Source: Adiantum capillus-veneris
Taxonomy: Eukaryota; Streptophyta; Polypodiopsida; Polypodiales; Pteridaceae
Assembly: GCA_014529385.2 (NCBI GenBank)
Contig: CM043971.1
Location: 53,355,209-53,419,208, forward strand
Direction: 5' to 3'
Length of the DNA stretch: 64,000 nt
Below, piece after piece: positions 44,437-56,862 of the stretch. Position 1 is the stretch's first letter. The number at the start of each line of letters is the position of its first letter. The notes beneath the pieces were generated by a model. It ran no database searches and was not told the DNA's origin. It saw nothing but the letters and a program-made list of their open reading frames with translations. The position numbers and the translations under genes were made by a program.

Positions 44437-44919
44437 ATGAAGGAGAGTATAAACCAAGGGAAGCCTTTAGAGACTATAGTGTCAGGCACTTACTCCGACT
44501 CAAGTTCCAAGATGTCTTCCTTCTTGACCCAATTAGGGACTCAAACCTCTCTCAGGTTCAAGTACATTTTGACTTTCTATAAGATTAACAAGCATGGGGC
44601 CCAAATTTATTTGGATCCTAGTAGAGAGTATGTGGTCAAGCTTGATGATTACACAATTGAGTTCAAAGTGGAGGTTAGAGTTAGCAAGAACGATACCTTC
44701 TGTATGGATTGAAACGGAGTGCAATACCTCAAAATAAAGAACCTTGACACTGTTGACAAATGGGAATTAGAAGCTAATACTTTGATTCTAGACATTACCA
44801 CTAAAGAGATACCACCAATGTTAGAATTAGAAGGGTATGATCAAATAGATGCTAAACCTCTGAAATGCATATCTATTGATAAACCATGGCTTGGAGTTTA
44901 TTGTTGGGAGGAGGTATGA
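44437..44919 (+). pseudogene. conserved pre-gag domain of the plus-strand gypsy element
   Basis: Reads GAQIYLDPSREYVVKLDDYT, FCMD, a TGA, then YLKIKNLDTVDKWELEANT, EGYDQIDAKPLK and GVYCWEE, ending in TGA. It matches the 36.3-36.8 kb domain on the minus strand block for block. The start at 44,437 (MKESINQGKPLE) gives an extra ~45 residues not compared. Confidence 0.75.
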
Positions 44920-45229
44920 GGCCTAAAGCAGAAAAAAATTTGGGACTGAATTAAAGAGCCTTTGGCAATATGGCCAATCAATGGGGAAGCACGGCTCAAG
45001 GTAGCCACCTCAATGATAGAAATTTGGGAAGAGACGTGGAAACCACCATAAACTAGAGAAGAACAAGTGACACCAAGACAAGAAGATGTCCACATGAGTC
45101 ACACCTACCAAGCAATTGGTTTAAAGGCTTAGTGGGAGAAACACCGGCCAAGAGAGTGGGTGCAAAATATAACCATAGGGTCAGACCATCAGAATTTCAA
45201 AAATGTATAAATAAATAAAGCAAATATGG

Positions 45230-45940
45230 GGATCCATATAACCATTTAGCAAGCTTTAGGTAGGTCTTGAGAGCTGAGCATATAGTGGACTTCCATACTC
45301 AATTTGAGGGGTTTGGAGTGACATTGGAAGGTAAAGCCTTAATATTGTTCTATACCATACCACCTAGATTAACTATGGATCTACTGACATTGGCTATGAG
45401 TTTTGTCACTGCTTGTTTGAATAAGGGAATCAAACACAACATAGTAGCACAAATCTACAGCTTTAAACAAAAGCAAGGAGAAACTTTGAGAGACTTTGTG
45501 ATTTGAATGAGGCAATACATTGACAGATGTCTAGAGTTGGAAATTCCAATTGAGGAAAGACTTGTCTCATTATTTCTAGAAGGTTTACTCACAAGGAGTT
45601 GCATGCCATTCTGTATAGCAAGAAACATACAACTTGGAAAGTGTGCAGTCTGGATGCAATAGACTTGGGGGATAATTTCAAAATCTTCAATGAGGAGAGC
45701 GCCATTAAGGACAATCAAAGTGAGCATACCACATCAAATGTACCAACACAAGTAGGTCCAACTGGGGCAACCCCTACAAATGCTATTGAAGACATGCTTA
45801 AACGCATGAATGATACGATGACTAATATGCAAAGTATTCCAACACAAGGTCTAGGACAGAATCCACCACAAGGGAAACCTATGGGACAACCCAAACCATC
45901 AAAATGGTGTGCCATTGAGGAAAAAATGGACAAAGCATGA
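45230..45940 (+). pseudogene. gypsy gag of the plus-strand element
   Basis: Contains LRAEHIVDFHTQFEGFGVT, KHNIVAQIYSFKQKQGETLR, then in another frame EERLVSLFLEGLL and LHAILYSKKHT with IDLGDN. It is clearly homologous to the minus-strand gag at 35.4-36.2 kb. A TGA after RDFVI and a one-base shift near 45,590 break it. Confidence 0.9.
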
Positions 45941-46117
45941 AACAAACATGTGCCACTACAAAATATGACAAAAATGTCTAGTATGTATTGATGTGACAAT
46001 AGGGACAATTGATGTATAGGTATCCACTAACAAGGCACTGATCCAAAAATCACATATGGATACGAGAGACCACAACCTGTATTAGGTCCGCAACCATGTC
46101 TACCAGGAAATAATGCT

Positions 46118-46669
46118 ATGCGGATTAAATACATGCTTCTTGAAGGGCAAGTGGGTGAGAAGGCTCTAGTACTAGTTACACCAAACTTGGGAGTAGAGGA
46201 TGAGTGGTACACTCAGTCAACTCTTGCCATGGTAGAACAAGTTTATCAGACACTTCTAGAGGCATCACTAGTTTACTTTATTGCAAACCAGGGAGCTAAA
46301 CCAGCCATGGTGAATTCAATGTCTAAGCCAAGAACAAGAAACTGCCATGATTGTGGTTCAAACGACCATTGAAAAAATGATTGTCCAGAGCCAGATAAGA
46401 ATGCCAGACTAGTTGAAGCAGATTGCATGCAATGCAGTCTAAAGGGTGAACATTTTTCTGATGACTATCATAGAAATTCGACAAACAAAGGAAAAATGGC
46501 CATAAATGTAGTACAACTTGTGCCAAGTAGCTCGTTTGACCGTGAACCTATTGTCGTTATTTGGGTAGTTACTAGGGCACATGCCAAGAAAAATAGACCT
46601 GAAACGACTAGAAAGTCTTCTAGAGACTCTAAGAGAGAAAGACGTAGATGCTACGAGCTTAGAAGATAG
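46118..46669 (+). pseudogene. gag zinc-knuckle end of the plus-strand element
   Basis: The first knuckle reads CHDCGSNDH, then TGA (Trp in the relative), then KNDC. The second reads CMQCSLKGEHFSDDY, where Tyr replaces the last Cys. It is followed by VVQLVPSSSFDREPIVVI, shared with the minus-strand element. Protease and RT do not follow; the element is truncated near 46.75 kb. Confidence 0.85.
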
Positions 46670-46983
46670 AAACAATGAAGGGAAATTAAAGAGAAAGTCC
46701 AACACCACTCCAAAGAATCATTTTTGAGCTATGGCCTCAAAATCACTCGTTATTGGACCAAACTTGATGGGCCCACTCCTCAAGGCATATGGCACCACCC
46801 CATTTAAGTTGGAGGAAAAATAATCCATTTCAATTGTGAGGAGCAAAACTATCAAAGTAAGAGGACAATAGACTCAAGGAGAACAAAATCAATTCAAATT
46901 AGGGCTAAGAGTTACATATTAGGCCTATTGGACAATGATATAGCATCAAAAGTTGAAAAATTGAAAAATTTACGACTCAAGAA

Positions 46984-46999
46984 AATAAGCGCGCTTATT
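46984..46999. repeat. 16-bp perfect palindrome
   Basis: AATAAGCGCGCTTATT equals its reverse complement. It belongs to the same family as the 43.4-44.0 kb sites, here just 3' of the truncated gag region. Confidence 0.93.
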
Positions 47000-47544
47000 A
47001 TCTCATGAACCCAAATTAGCCCACTTTGGCATTTTCTCCTCATGCACAATATTCTCATGATGTATCAAGGCCTTGAATTCCCTTACATGCAAGAAATTAC
47101 TCACATCACCAAAAAGCGCACTAGAGCTTTCCCAATTCTTGCATAAGTGAACCACTTCCAAATCCAAAAAGTGCAAAATCACATTTAGAGCAAGGAAACA
47201 CCTTGTACAACCTTGGGAGACCTGGGGGTTATAGGCATGGTACAGAATTTGTGGCCATTGGCCAAGTTCTTAGTGACACCTCTAGACTCGGCAGGATGTA
47301 GACACATTGTGGTACACTTCTTTGCTGACATGCAGGGCCCACCATGCTATGTACACATACATAAGGACTCTTGGAAAGAGGAGGTTGTTCTACACATGAC
47401 ACACTCTTCTTGGGCTTGGGATAGGCAGTCTTTGCAGTCACGCCTATCTTGGGGACGCTCGGATGCGGATTACTCCCCATCCAAGCAAGCCTCGAAGATA
47501 GTGTGGTTAGCTGGTGCTACAACATCAGTTCTCTCTGATTCCCC

Positions 47545-48260
47545 ATGAGCATTTTCTCATGGAATGTGCTGGGATTAGGTGGGCCCCAGTTCAGTGCCAA
47601 CGGGGTTGATTGTGTCAGGAGCTTCAACGATGCCTTGTGGGCAAAGAGATTGAAATTCTTATGCTGTAGGAGCATCATCGTTGTGAGAGCCACAATAGAC
47701 AATGTGGTCAGCTTTTGCGTGGGCGATTTGAGACATTCTAATCAGCTACATTTGGACCTGATGGTATCTAGGGAGGGGTATCTATGACTATTATGGACTC
47801 TTGACAGTAGGCCATTGTGGGAAAATGTAATATTCTGCCTGGCATGGCTCAATGGATTATTATGCAGGTTCATGGCTGCCTCTTGGGCTTCCTAAACATC
47901 TATTCGCCCAATGTGGTAAGTGCACGTACAGAGTTTTGGTCTCACATTGTAGAGTCTCTACCACATGCAAAGCAATGGTCCATTGAGGGTGACTTCAACA
48001 TGTTGGAGGACCCCTTTGACAGAATTGGAGGTAGCCATGCTACTGTGCACGGAGTTGAGTTGGAAGCCTGGGAGAGGCTATGTATGACTTTGAGGATTTA
48101 AAATGTTTGGGAGCCGGAGCACTCTAGCTTTGTGAGGCCCCCAGATAGCTTGACCTTCTCTTGCTTGGACTGCGGGGTGGGAGGAGTGAATCTATCTTAG
48201 ATAGATTGCTTCTACGCTAGTGAACACATCTATGACTTGGGTGGGTCAATTTGCATCTTG
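47545..48260 (+). pseudogene. LINE 1 endonuclease domain
   Basis: It starts MSIFSWNVLGLGGPQ, the canonical start of plant LINE ORF2 (SWN-x-RGLG). Then FLNIYSPNVVSARTEFW, IEGDFNMLEDPFDRIGG (the GDFN motif) and SDSHSV near 48,290, the place of the catalytic Ser-Asp-His. One frameshift and several stops. Confidence 0.85.
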
Positions 48261-48959
48261 GTTGGGACATATTTTTTTGGACCATGCACGAGTGATTCTC
48301 ACTCTGTGATAGATAGACAGAGGAGGGGGAGCATGATGCTACACATCCCTAAGAGGATCTTGTTGGACTCAGAGCTCAAAGAGCAAGTGGTGGCTCTTTG
48401 GATAGAGGTCTTGGACATGCTGGACTCTCCTGATCACAGAGTGGCCTTTGGACTTTCTCAGCTTAGTCATTTTTTTCTTTAGGAGTCTAAGGCACACCTA
48501 GCTACAACAAGGGAGGAGGAGAAGCATCTTTCTCGCGGTGTTGCTTCTTTGCAGAGGATGCAAGAGCAGCACTTAGATAGTCCTTAGTTGGAGGAGTAGT
48601 TGCTGCAGGATCAAACAGGAGCTTTCCAACATAGAGGAGAGGCATCATGAGTTTGCTTTCCATTTAGAGGCATCTTAGTGGACCCAAATGGGTAACAGAG
48701 TGATTGGGTCGTTCTTTGAGGTAGTGGGACCCCGTCATGCGCACACCAGGGTCAGCCAATTGAGGACACCTGATGAGTCATTTGTTTCAGAGCTAGAGGA
48801 TATGCATGCAACTGCTACCAACTTTTACCATGACCTGGTGTCAGCAGAGCCTTAGTCACATCATAGAGATGCATGCAGAAAGAAGGTTTGTACACAAATG
48901 CCTTGTCTTATGATTGAGGATATGTGTCAGAGGCTTGAGTTGCCTCTCCTGCTAGAGGA

Positions 48960-49720
48960 GCTCCATGCGGCCCTCAAAGATCTTCCCTGAGGTAGTTCTC
49001 CCAATGAGCATGGTTTGACTCCTAGTTTTTTCTTGGAGTACTGGGACTTGCTAGGCACAGACCTTTGCAACGATTTTCAATACATCTTGCACACAGAAGA
49101 GATGCATGGCAGCATGAATGAGGGCTTGATCTACCTCATTCCCAAGGAGGGAGGCTCCTTGGATGAGATTCGACAGTGGTGGCCCATCACCATCCTCAAC
49201 TCAACCTACAAAATTCTAGCCAAGGCTCTGAGTTTTAGCCACTTCTAGAGAGCATTATACATGGGACCCAAATAGGTTTTGTCAAGGAGTACAGTATCCT
49301 TGACAACATCTTTACTTTTTGGGAGGCTTCTACCCTCACGTGCCTCCAAGGTGAGGATCTGGTGATATTTCTTCTCAATTTTGAGAACGCCTATGCCAGA
49401 GTTGACTGGGACTTCTTGGAGGGTAGTCTACGTAAGATGGGCTTCTCAAATGCTTGGATCAGAGGTGTGTCAATTCTCTACGGATGTGCACATAGTCAGG
49501 AGCTTTTGGCAAGAGGTAGAGGAGGTCAATTCATGCTCACATGCTCATTTAGATAGGGCTGCCCTCTAGCCCCCTTCCTCCTTTTTTTCTATGGTGAGGC
49601 AATGAGCAGATTCTTGGTTTCACAATAGGTTGTTTTACGTGGCTTAGAGCTCCCTATTCAGGGTGATGAGTTACTAGATGTCGAGTTTGCATACAACTCA
49701 GATTTGTACTTGGAGGGCTA
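48960..49720 (+). pseudogene. LINE 1 reverse transcriptase
   Basis: EGLIYLIPKEGG, the fingers block IRQWWPITILNSTYKILAKA, then FLLNFENAYARVDWDFLEGS, where the first catalytic Asp of LDFEKAYDRV is Asn. A stop and GCPLAPFLLFF follow. The FADD box reads FAYNSDLYLEG, so both palm aspartates are altered. Inactive. Confidence 0.88.
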
Positions 49721-51117
49721 GGAGGTCAACCTGCACAGGTGTGAGCAGGCTCTATAGATGTTTTGTTGTGCATCAAGCGCACTGATCAAATGGAGGAAGA
49801 CAATGATTTTCTGGGTTAGCAATGCTCTTACGTCTAATTGGCTTCCATGTGAGTGTTTTAGATGGATTCCCCCAGGGATTGCAATTTGCTACTTGGGATG
49901 TCAGGTTGGCATGGACTTGTCTCCTTAGTAGCAAATTGCTCTTCTCCTTGTATCCATTAGGAGGAAGTTGCTACATTGGAGTTTTGCACGACTGCCTTTG
50001 GTAGGCAGAGTTGTAGTGGCCAGCAAGTGCTGTTGGCTACTATGTGGTACATTACATCTTACTGGGTCTTTTTGAGCTCTTGCATCAGCAAGGTAGAGAT
50101 CTGATTATGAACTTTCTTTGGTCAGGGTGCGACACTCAGATAACTCGGGCCAATTTTGCATGGTAGGTCATCACTCTACCTTGTTCTTAGGGGCGGGGTG
50201 GGGGGCTTGGGGATCATAGACCAGCACAGCAGAGTAGAGCCCTTCTTGCAAAGATTATTGTTAGAGGATTTCTTCCAGGGGAGGAGCCCTAGAAGGAGTT
50301 TTTGCTTCAGTGGCTTTGAGCTTGAGTGCCTCAGGCATGAGGCCCTTGAAGACTTTCCATCAAATTGATCTTTATAGAGATGCGTAGAGTTGGTTTGAGT
50401 AGGAAACTGGAGGATCGTTTTATTGTGAGCATACTTCTCTCTTGGGAGCAGCTGCAGAGAGTCCTGGAGTAGCACCAACCCACCTGCATGGAGGAGCACT
50501 TGAGACAGCCCCTTGTTTGGAAACCCATGGTCAACACTTAGAGAGGCCACTTGGTTGGTAGTAGGCCTCATGTTTCTCGGGGTCCCATGGCAGAGGGTCC
50601 AACACGCACTTTAGGTGATTGGCTTCAATTCTTAGGTTTGCCAAAGGAGTTACAGAGCATCCAACTGCAAGCCGTGAGGGGGGTGCAGAGAATGTGTCAG
50701 GACATCACAGAGGTAATATCCGCTGAGTGGCTCACACCTCTAGAGACAACAACTCCCAGATGGAAGGAGGCCTTTACATGATTGGAGGTTCTCATCATAG
50801 TTCAAGCTTGCTCATAGACTATACCCTCCATGTTCTTTGAGATACAGGGCAAGGGTGCACTACACAAAGTCCCAATAGAGGCTCCATAGGTTGCAGAGTC
50901 TTGTTTTTTGAGGATCCAAGTAGTGGGCATCTGCGAGAGGACTTGTGTCATCGATCCTAACTCATCAGCTTTTGAGACATGCCATTGGAGGCTTTGGGCT
51001 TGGGAGAGCTGTCCACTGGCATGAGTGCAATGGGATCCTGGAGAGTGGTTTTGGAGGGACCCCTTCTCCTCAACTGCCGACCATCCAAGGGTCCCTTTCT
51101 TTCAATACATTATTTGA

Positions 51118-51402
51118 TTGCGACATCACATAGTGGCAGCACGAAGAGAGACTCGTCTTACTGTCACACCTCATTGGCAGGAGGAGGGTCGCACAGCTGA
51201 GTTCTTGTCAGCCTTTTGGGTGAGGTTGTGGCTATTACATAGTGGCCTTTTGGCAACATGCACATCTTGTAACCATCCTTTGGAGAGTAAACACCACTAT
51301 TTGTGGGACTACCCTATGGCAGAACATGTTTGGTGTCGGGTCTTTGGACTGATGCTAGCTCTCTCCACAACACAACAGTACACTTGGGGGGTAGCTGCTT
51401 GA
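51118..51402 (+). pseudogene. LINE 1 C-terminal zinc-binding (zf-RVT-like) domain
   Basis: CTSCNHPLESKHHYLWDYPM and AEHVW match the C-x2-C...E-x-x-x-H-x-L-W-x-C-P-x-A-x-x-VW pattern of plant LINE ORF2 C-termini; the Cys of WDCP is Tyr. Confidence 0.75.
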
Positions 51403-51950
51403 TCCACTCTCACGAACCTTGCACTTCAGTTTGAGCTATCCTCCACCAATAGGATGATAGTGATACACGGTGATTGACCTACACTCCAGCGTGCTACATA
51501 GTTTACCCCACATGAGTGGTGCAGTTGGGAGCTCATCTGTGGTTCATTTGGTGGGCCCGCTGCTTTCGCATCTTCAAGGCTTGCCTTTGTGAACACCAGT
51601 AAACAAAGACTGTTTGAGATTTTTGGTTGGAGTTGATTCACCCTCTCAAGGGACATTTTGAGAGACTTTACGGAATCTCCAATCACATGTGGGAGCGTAG
51701 AGAGGAGTTCCTTTGACTCTGGCGCCCTAGGCATTTCTTCACAATGGTCCAGGGTGAGCTCAGATGACACTACTGTCCACCTGTGCTACTTTTCCCTCCT
51801 CCCATCTCTTGATTTAGCCCTCACTACACATATGTTGTTTTCCACTGGGAGAGTCTCCCCTTATGATTGATGTAGCCCTCTCTAGTAGAGGCGGTTGTAG
51901 CCCTATGTACAATTTTATTAACTAATAGAAGGATATTTTTGTCAAAAAAA

Positions 51951-52590
51951 TAATAATTGGTGCATCTATCCTAGACATAGGAGAGGTGATAGAGACCTCC
52001 ACTGCTTCCACTGTTGTTTCAAGGGGACATGTAGTTGTGAACACATTTACAAATCAATAGTCTGTGCAAAACCCTTGGCAATGTCATTGCAAAAAAAATC
52101 ACTTCTCTGTGTGCTGTGAAGGTAGCTCTTTTTGGTTGCAAGTAGGCCTGCTCTCGAAGTGGCATCTTACAACAGGTTGAGGTAGTCATGGAGGAGTTGC
52201 TGACAATGATCAAGTGAGTATTGGGAAATTCACTCTGTAAACCGGGATCTATGTGCACTGTGTCCGTGTGCATGCGTGATGTAGGTCTAGGAGCTCAAAT
52301 TCTAAAGTTGCATGAGAATTCAATAGTAGCCCCAAAAAGTGGCGTGTGAGTTGAACATGCTAGATTTTGAGTTATGAAGCTCTTGACACAAAGAGAGAAA
52401 ATGAAATGAAATGATATATTAATGTCTTCAAAAGGCCAAAGTGACCTATGAGACAAAAGAGTTCACAAATGGAAAATTTAATACATGTATGTGTAAAAGA
52501 CTGAAAAACTGAAAACTGAAAAAATGAAACTAAACTGAGCTAAAGTGAAATGGAATGAAATGAAATGGGATGAAAAGTTGAGATGCTGGG
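51951..52590. other. junction between the two LINEs
   Basis: Contains GAAATGAAATGAAAT-type and CTGAAAA-type simple sequence (52,395-52,575) that may be the decayed 3' end of the minus-strand LINE. No gene recognised. Confidence 0.5.
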
Positions 52591-52599
52591 ATCAAGATC

Positions 52600-53110
52600 C
52601 TATCCTATGATCTCCAACATCAGTCTTTGGAGGAGCTCATCAATGTCCTCCTTAGTGAGTACTCTAATTGGGTGTCTCCCATGTCGTGCCAGAATAGTTC
52701 GGACCCTATAATGCAACTTCCACTGATGTCTCAATGACCCTAGCAATCGTGGGCGTCTAGATCTCCCAAGATCAGTGGCCTTATCAGTTAGTATACCTTT
52801 GGTATAGGTGGACTCTAAAGTCTGCTCATCCAAATGTCATGCATGTAGTATCAAAAAATCAGTGATCTCCCTCTGTGTATGTCTGCACAGCTCCAATAAA
52901 AATAGCCCAAGGCATTTCTGATCTTGATATCTCATAAATTTGGCCAGTGGTTTAAAACCCTCTCTTAATAGGCAGTGGAAACGGCCTCGTATCTCATAGT
53001 AGACTGGCCAATGACAGATGTGATGTAACTCTGTCTCTAGCTCTATATGGCATAGCTAACAAATCCTGGTCTCTACTGATATTCCTCCAAAGCTACCAGT
53101 CTCACTCTCT
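52600..53110 (-). pseudogene. LINE 2 ORF2 C-terminus
   Basis: Near 53,000-53,060: a C-stop-L-C pair, then HIELETELHHICHWPVYYE, i.e. C-x2-C...H-x-C, a zinc-finger-like end. Then a 78-codon open tail (52,600-52,833) rich in Arg, His and Leu, ending RLMLEIIG. Confidence 0.55.
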
Positions 53111-54499
53111 AACTGATGTGAAAATGTGCGCATCTATCCAATAGAACATCGTAATCCATGTGATAGATGAGTGTCCATGTAAGCAGGTCTAATCACCATT
53201 AGGGAAATTTTGGATTATCAAATGGACCCTATGAGGAGTTTGACTTTCTCGTTCTTGTCCAAACCAGACGCACATCAAATTTTTTACAAATGAAATCAAA
53301 ACTTGTCGAACCTTTTAGATTTAGAATGTACTTATTGAGATCTATCCATTAATATATAGAATGCCAGCAGATTCCTTATATTCTAAAAGATTCCATTAAT
53401 TGATGTGACAACTCCGATTTATAAATGGAATCTCTCCCCACATTTCAGCTTTAGTGGGGAGGCCATAACTTCTACGAATCAACTCCAAATTTGTTGGATT
53501 TTGGGGATTCAAAACCTACTTTTCTAAGATCTTTGCAATGATTTGCTGGTTGATAGGGTTTTGACAAAGCGTTTATGTACTTCACCGAGTTGCCAACTTT
53601 GGACAAGAGAGACACAATCAAACCTCCTCATAGGCCCCTTTGAGAGTCCAAATTTTCCCTAATGAAAACCATCCTCTGTAAGCTCAAGGAGATGCTTTTT
53701 GTAGAAATCCATCTTCATGCCAAGCACACACAGAGGCTGTATCCATGTCCTCCTTGTGTCTAAGTGAATCAAGTCCTATATGATGAGCTGAGTGATCTTG
53801 GTCTGTGTGAGAGACAAGGAGGGTGCGTCCAAGGGGGTAATCTATCCATGTCAAAACCATTCAGATTGAACTAAGCTGTCTTTTGTGCATACCAACAAGA
53901 GGTGTCTCCCTGTGAGGCAAGTTGTCGACAAGACTGCAAAGCTAGATGGGCATATTTGTCTCTGGTGAGATCCAGATACTGTGCGTGAAAGAAATGGATT
54001 TGGTGAGTGCCATGATGACAAGAGGTGGAGTAGTGATCTCTTCATATATAATCATCCAAGAAATCATAGAAACCAGAGGCCTCTCCATGTACTTCCATCC
54101 ATCAGTACTGCCAGCCTGCGGCTATTGCGATCCACTGATAGTCCCGAAATCTGCACCCATAAGGCATAGCTGATGTGACCAAAGTGTCAAAAATCCATAG
54201 TTTTGTTCATGGTTCTTGAAACTGAACCTACAAACACATGAGTCTCGAGCTTCTTGAAAGCCGCATATGCTCTTGTTAGCCTACTCTCTGTTGATCTCCT
54301 CCAAGAAAACACTAGCCACTAAAGACCACACCAAGGTAAGTGTATGCATTTGTATACTCCACCATATCTTAGCCATATGCAAAGATAGGTGCAGATCGCC
54401 TGACGCACTATGGTGTGGTGTTGAACACCATAACCTTGGTCTTGCCAGGGTTCATCGATAAGCCCCTATCACTAACAAATGTGTGCAATGTATCCAAAT

Positions 54500-55175
54500 G
54501 TCACTGCATTCCCTCTGGTGAATTTGAGATCAAAACAATATCATATGCATATAACAACAATGAGATCTAGGTCCCTACTAGCTGTGCTCCTCTATTGCCT
54601 CTCCTCTCAATGTATTTTGAAACCTCATCCACATAAATACCAAATAAACTAGGGGAGAGTGGACAACCCTCTTTCACCCCAATAGTGGATTGAAAAATCT
54701 TAGACACCTCCTCAGGAGTGTGAAACTGACCCACAATTGTTTTGTACAAGGCCATGATCCCCCAAATCAGCTTTGTGGGTACACCCATCTCCTGTAACCT
54801 TTGAGCTCTAGGAACTATGTCAAATGCTTTGTGGACGTCCACAAAAGTATAGTAAATCCTTCTACCATGTGATTTTCCCTCCTTAATAATAGCTCTGAGT
54901 GTCAATATGTGATCAAGAGTGGAGAAACCTTTCTTGAAACCTGACTGTCTTGATGCTCGTATGTCTGCTCTCTCTGCCCATCTACTCAACTACTACTCAA
55001 GAATAGAAGCATATAACCTGGCAAGTGCGTGACCTATTATAATGGTGTGATAGTTCCCAAGAATCATTGAATCTCCTACCTTGAAAATAGGCACAACAAT
55101 TGACATACTCCAAGCATTAGGAAAGCCCTCACACATGGCTCGATTGAACCTCAATGCAAGAAGTTTTGCAAGCAT
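54500..55175 (-). pseudogene. LINE 2 reverse transcriptase
   Basis: GFPNAWSMSIVVPIFKVGD, GNYHTIIIGHALARLYASIL, then SRQSGFKKGFSTLDHILTLR, YYTFVDVHKAFDIVPRAQRL (first catalytic Asp kept), IGVKEGCPLSPSLFGIYVDE, and after a TAG the box LLLYAYDIVLIS, in which the first Asp of YADD is Tyr. RGLSMNPGKTKVMVF follows. A typical non-LTR RT, inactive. Confidence 0.9.
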
Positions 55176-55303
55176 ATCTCAGGCATGTATAAAGTGCTCT
55201 GCTACCAATCCATCATGATCATATGCTCTCCTAATCCTCATCCTGTCAATAGATTTCTTCACCATCTTAGTAGTAAAGAAAATGCATGTTTCTAAACATG
55301 GCA

Positions 55304-55600
55304 TCAGGGGTCTGGTAGAGGCGTCTGTCTTGGAATTGTGTAAAGAGATGCTGCATATTCACCCCAAGTCTCAGTGGATGTGATAGCCAATGGAGGGGAG
55401 TGCTCATGAAAGAATATCCATGCCTCACCTGAGTCCAGGCTCAAAAATAGCTTATACAACTCCTTCTCTAGCCGAGCAAGATAAGCCTTCTTCTTTTGTT
55501 GCACAAGCCATCGAAAGGCATTCTGTGATTGTCTATGACTAATGACTCCCAAAGACACCTCTCTCTGAAGTGGCTCTTGTTTCTCTACACTCCTCATCAT
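55304..55600 (-). pseudogene. LINE 2 endonuclease-RT linker
   Basis: 98 open codons with WLVQQKKKAYLARLEKELYK and an aromatic stretch FFHEHSPP; composition and place match the linker between endonuclease and RT in LINE ORF2. Confidence 0.55.
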
Positions 55601-56014
55601 ACCAACTGTTCTGAGGCATTCTCCTAGAACAACATCTATTCTTAGGCTGGCTGTGTGGGTATGCCTCTACTGCTACATCATGTAATGTCTTTGTTAGTAA
55701 TTAGGTAAGCTCCTCTAATGGAAGTCTCAACTCCTCAATATCTAATCGTCTGTATATGCCATCTATGTAATTAGAATCAGTCTTTGACGTGAAATTGTAT
55801 CGAGTATGTGTGGATGTGTGATCTACTGCTACATTGATAGGCATGTGCCGAATGTAAAATCTTGAATAGAGGGTTTAAAATTGGGCCGAGCCAAAACCTA
55901 ATCCACTATGCTAGCCCCATATCTGTGAGGAAAACAAGTGAGCCCTCTCTATGCTAGAAATCTTTGTAGACCATTCAAAATGGCTAGAGTCCATGTGCAG
56001 CCCCCATCCCATGT

Positions 56015-56353
56015 TTATAAGATATCCCCATAACCCGTGTTCTTGTCATCCTGCAAACATGTGGCCAAATCCATATCACTGAAATCCAATTTTCTCAACA
56101 TCTCCTCTGAGGTATCATAGAAGACTGTTTGAAAATGGCTCATCCTAGCATTGAAGTCCCCCAAAAGGATATCTCTAGAGAACTCCCATATATCCTCATC
56201 CAAAATCATATAAGGTGATTTTCCCTTGAGGGATGCATAGTGAGATGTGCTTGGTGGAAAATAGCATATTGCAATGTAAAGTGGCCTCCCAGTCTCCGCT
56301 CTCACCTTGAACCACATATACCTAGCATGCTCATCTCTACAAACAATACACAT
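56015..56353 (-). pseudogene. LINE 2 AP endonuclease fragment
   Basis: VRAETGRPLYIAICYFPPST, then FSRDILLGDFNARMSHFQ, the GDFN-A motif of apurinic endonucleases of LINEs. The N-terminal part upstream is not readable. Confidence 0.8.
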
Positions 56354-56862
56354 GAGGGACTACAACTCTTCCCTGGATAGGACTGCCACACCTCATGATC
56401 CACGTCCTCTATACTCTGGTCTCACCTCTTGTCTACAAGTAGTCTCCCAACAATATCCCGACACTCTAGGGAATGTGCCACCTAGAGTGTGGTGTGTCTC
56501 GGAGTGGAAAATAATGTCCCTTCCTTTGAAGCTATCTTCAAAGGCGCTCACATCTAGCTTCTATGACCCATTACAATTCCATGATGCTAGTTTTAGGCTT
56601 GTCCCATAGGTTTCACACCATCATGCAGGGCTTCCCCCCCCCCAGAATCATTGATCTCCCTTCTCTGTAAAAATCAATTTTACTTTCTCTCTGGCTGCCT
56701 TGATCTCCGGCATCTTCTTTTGCATGTGCACTATCTATGCTAGGGTGAGATCATTTCCCAATAAAATCACAGTCTTCTTGAGTACTGGTCTTTCCTTCAA
56801 AAACTCTTTCCTAGCTTCCCAAGTAGGAAAGCGCATAATGAGTGCTCTTTATTTGGAGCTAC

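Larger units (their letters stand above)
47213..51950 (+). mobile_element. LINE 1 (plant L1-type), dead, 5' truncated
   Basis: Ordered remains of ORF2 on the plus strand: AP endonuclease, RT and a C-terminal zinc domain. The 3' end reads AACTAATAGAAGGATATTTT followed by TGTCAAAAAAA, an A-tail typical of plant L1 elements. No ORF1 is recognised upstream, so the 5' end is missing; the boundary at about 47.2 kb is approximate. Many stops in all parts. Confidence 0.85.

Noticed and set aside
34582-46669. Endogenous pararetrovirus (caulimovirid) as source of the gag/RT relics
   Set aside because: LTRs with TG...CA ends, tRNA-Asp-type primer site, polypurine tracts and integrase domains identify Ty3/gypsy retrotransposons; no movement-protein or coat motifs were seen.
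47213-47548. LINE 1 ORF1
   Set aside because: The 111-codon opening upstream of the endonuclease lacks zinc knuckle or RRM features; it is probably 5' flank or decayed leader.
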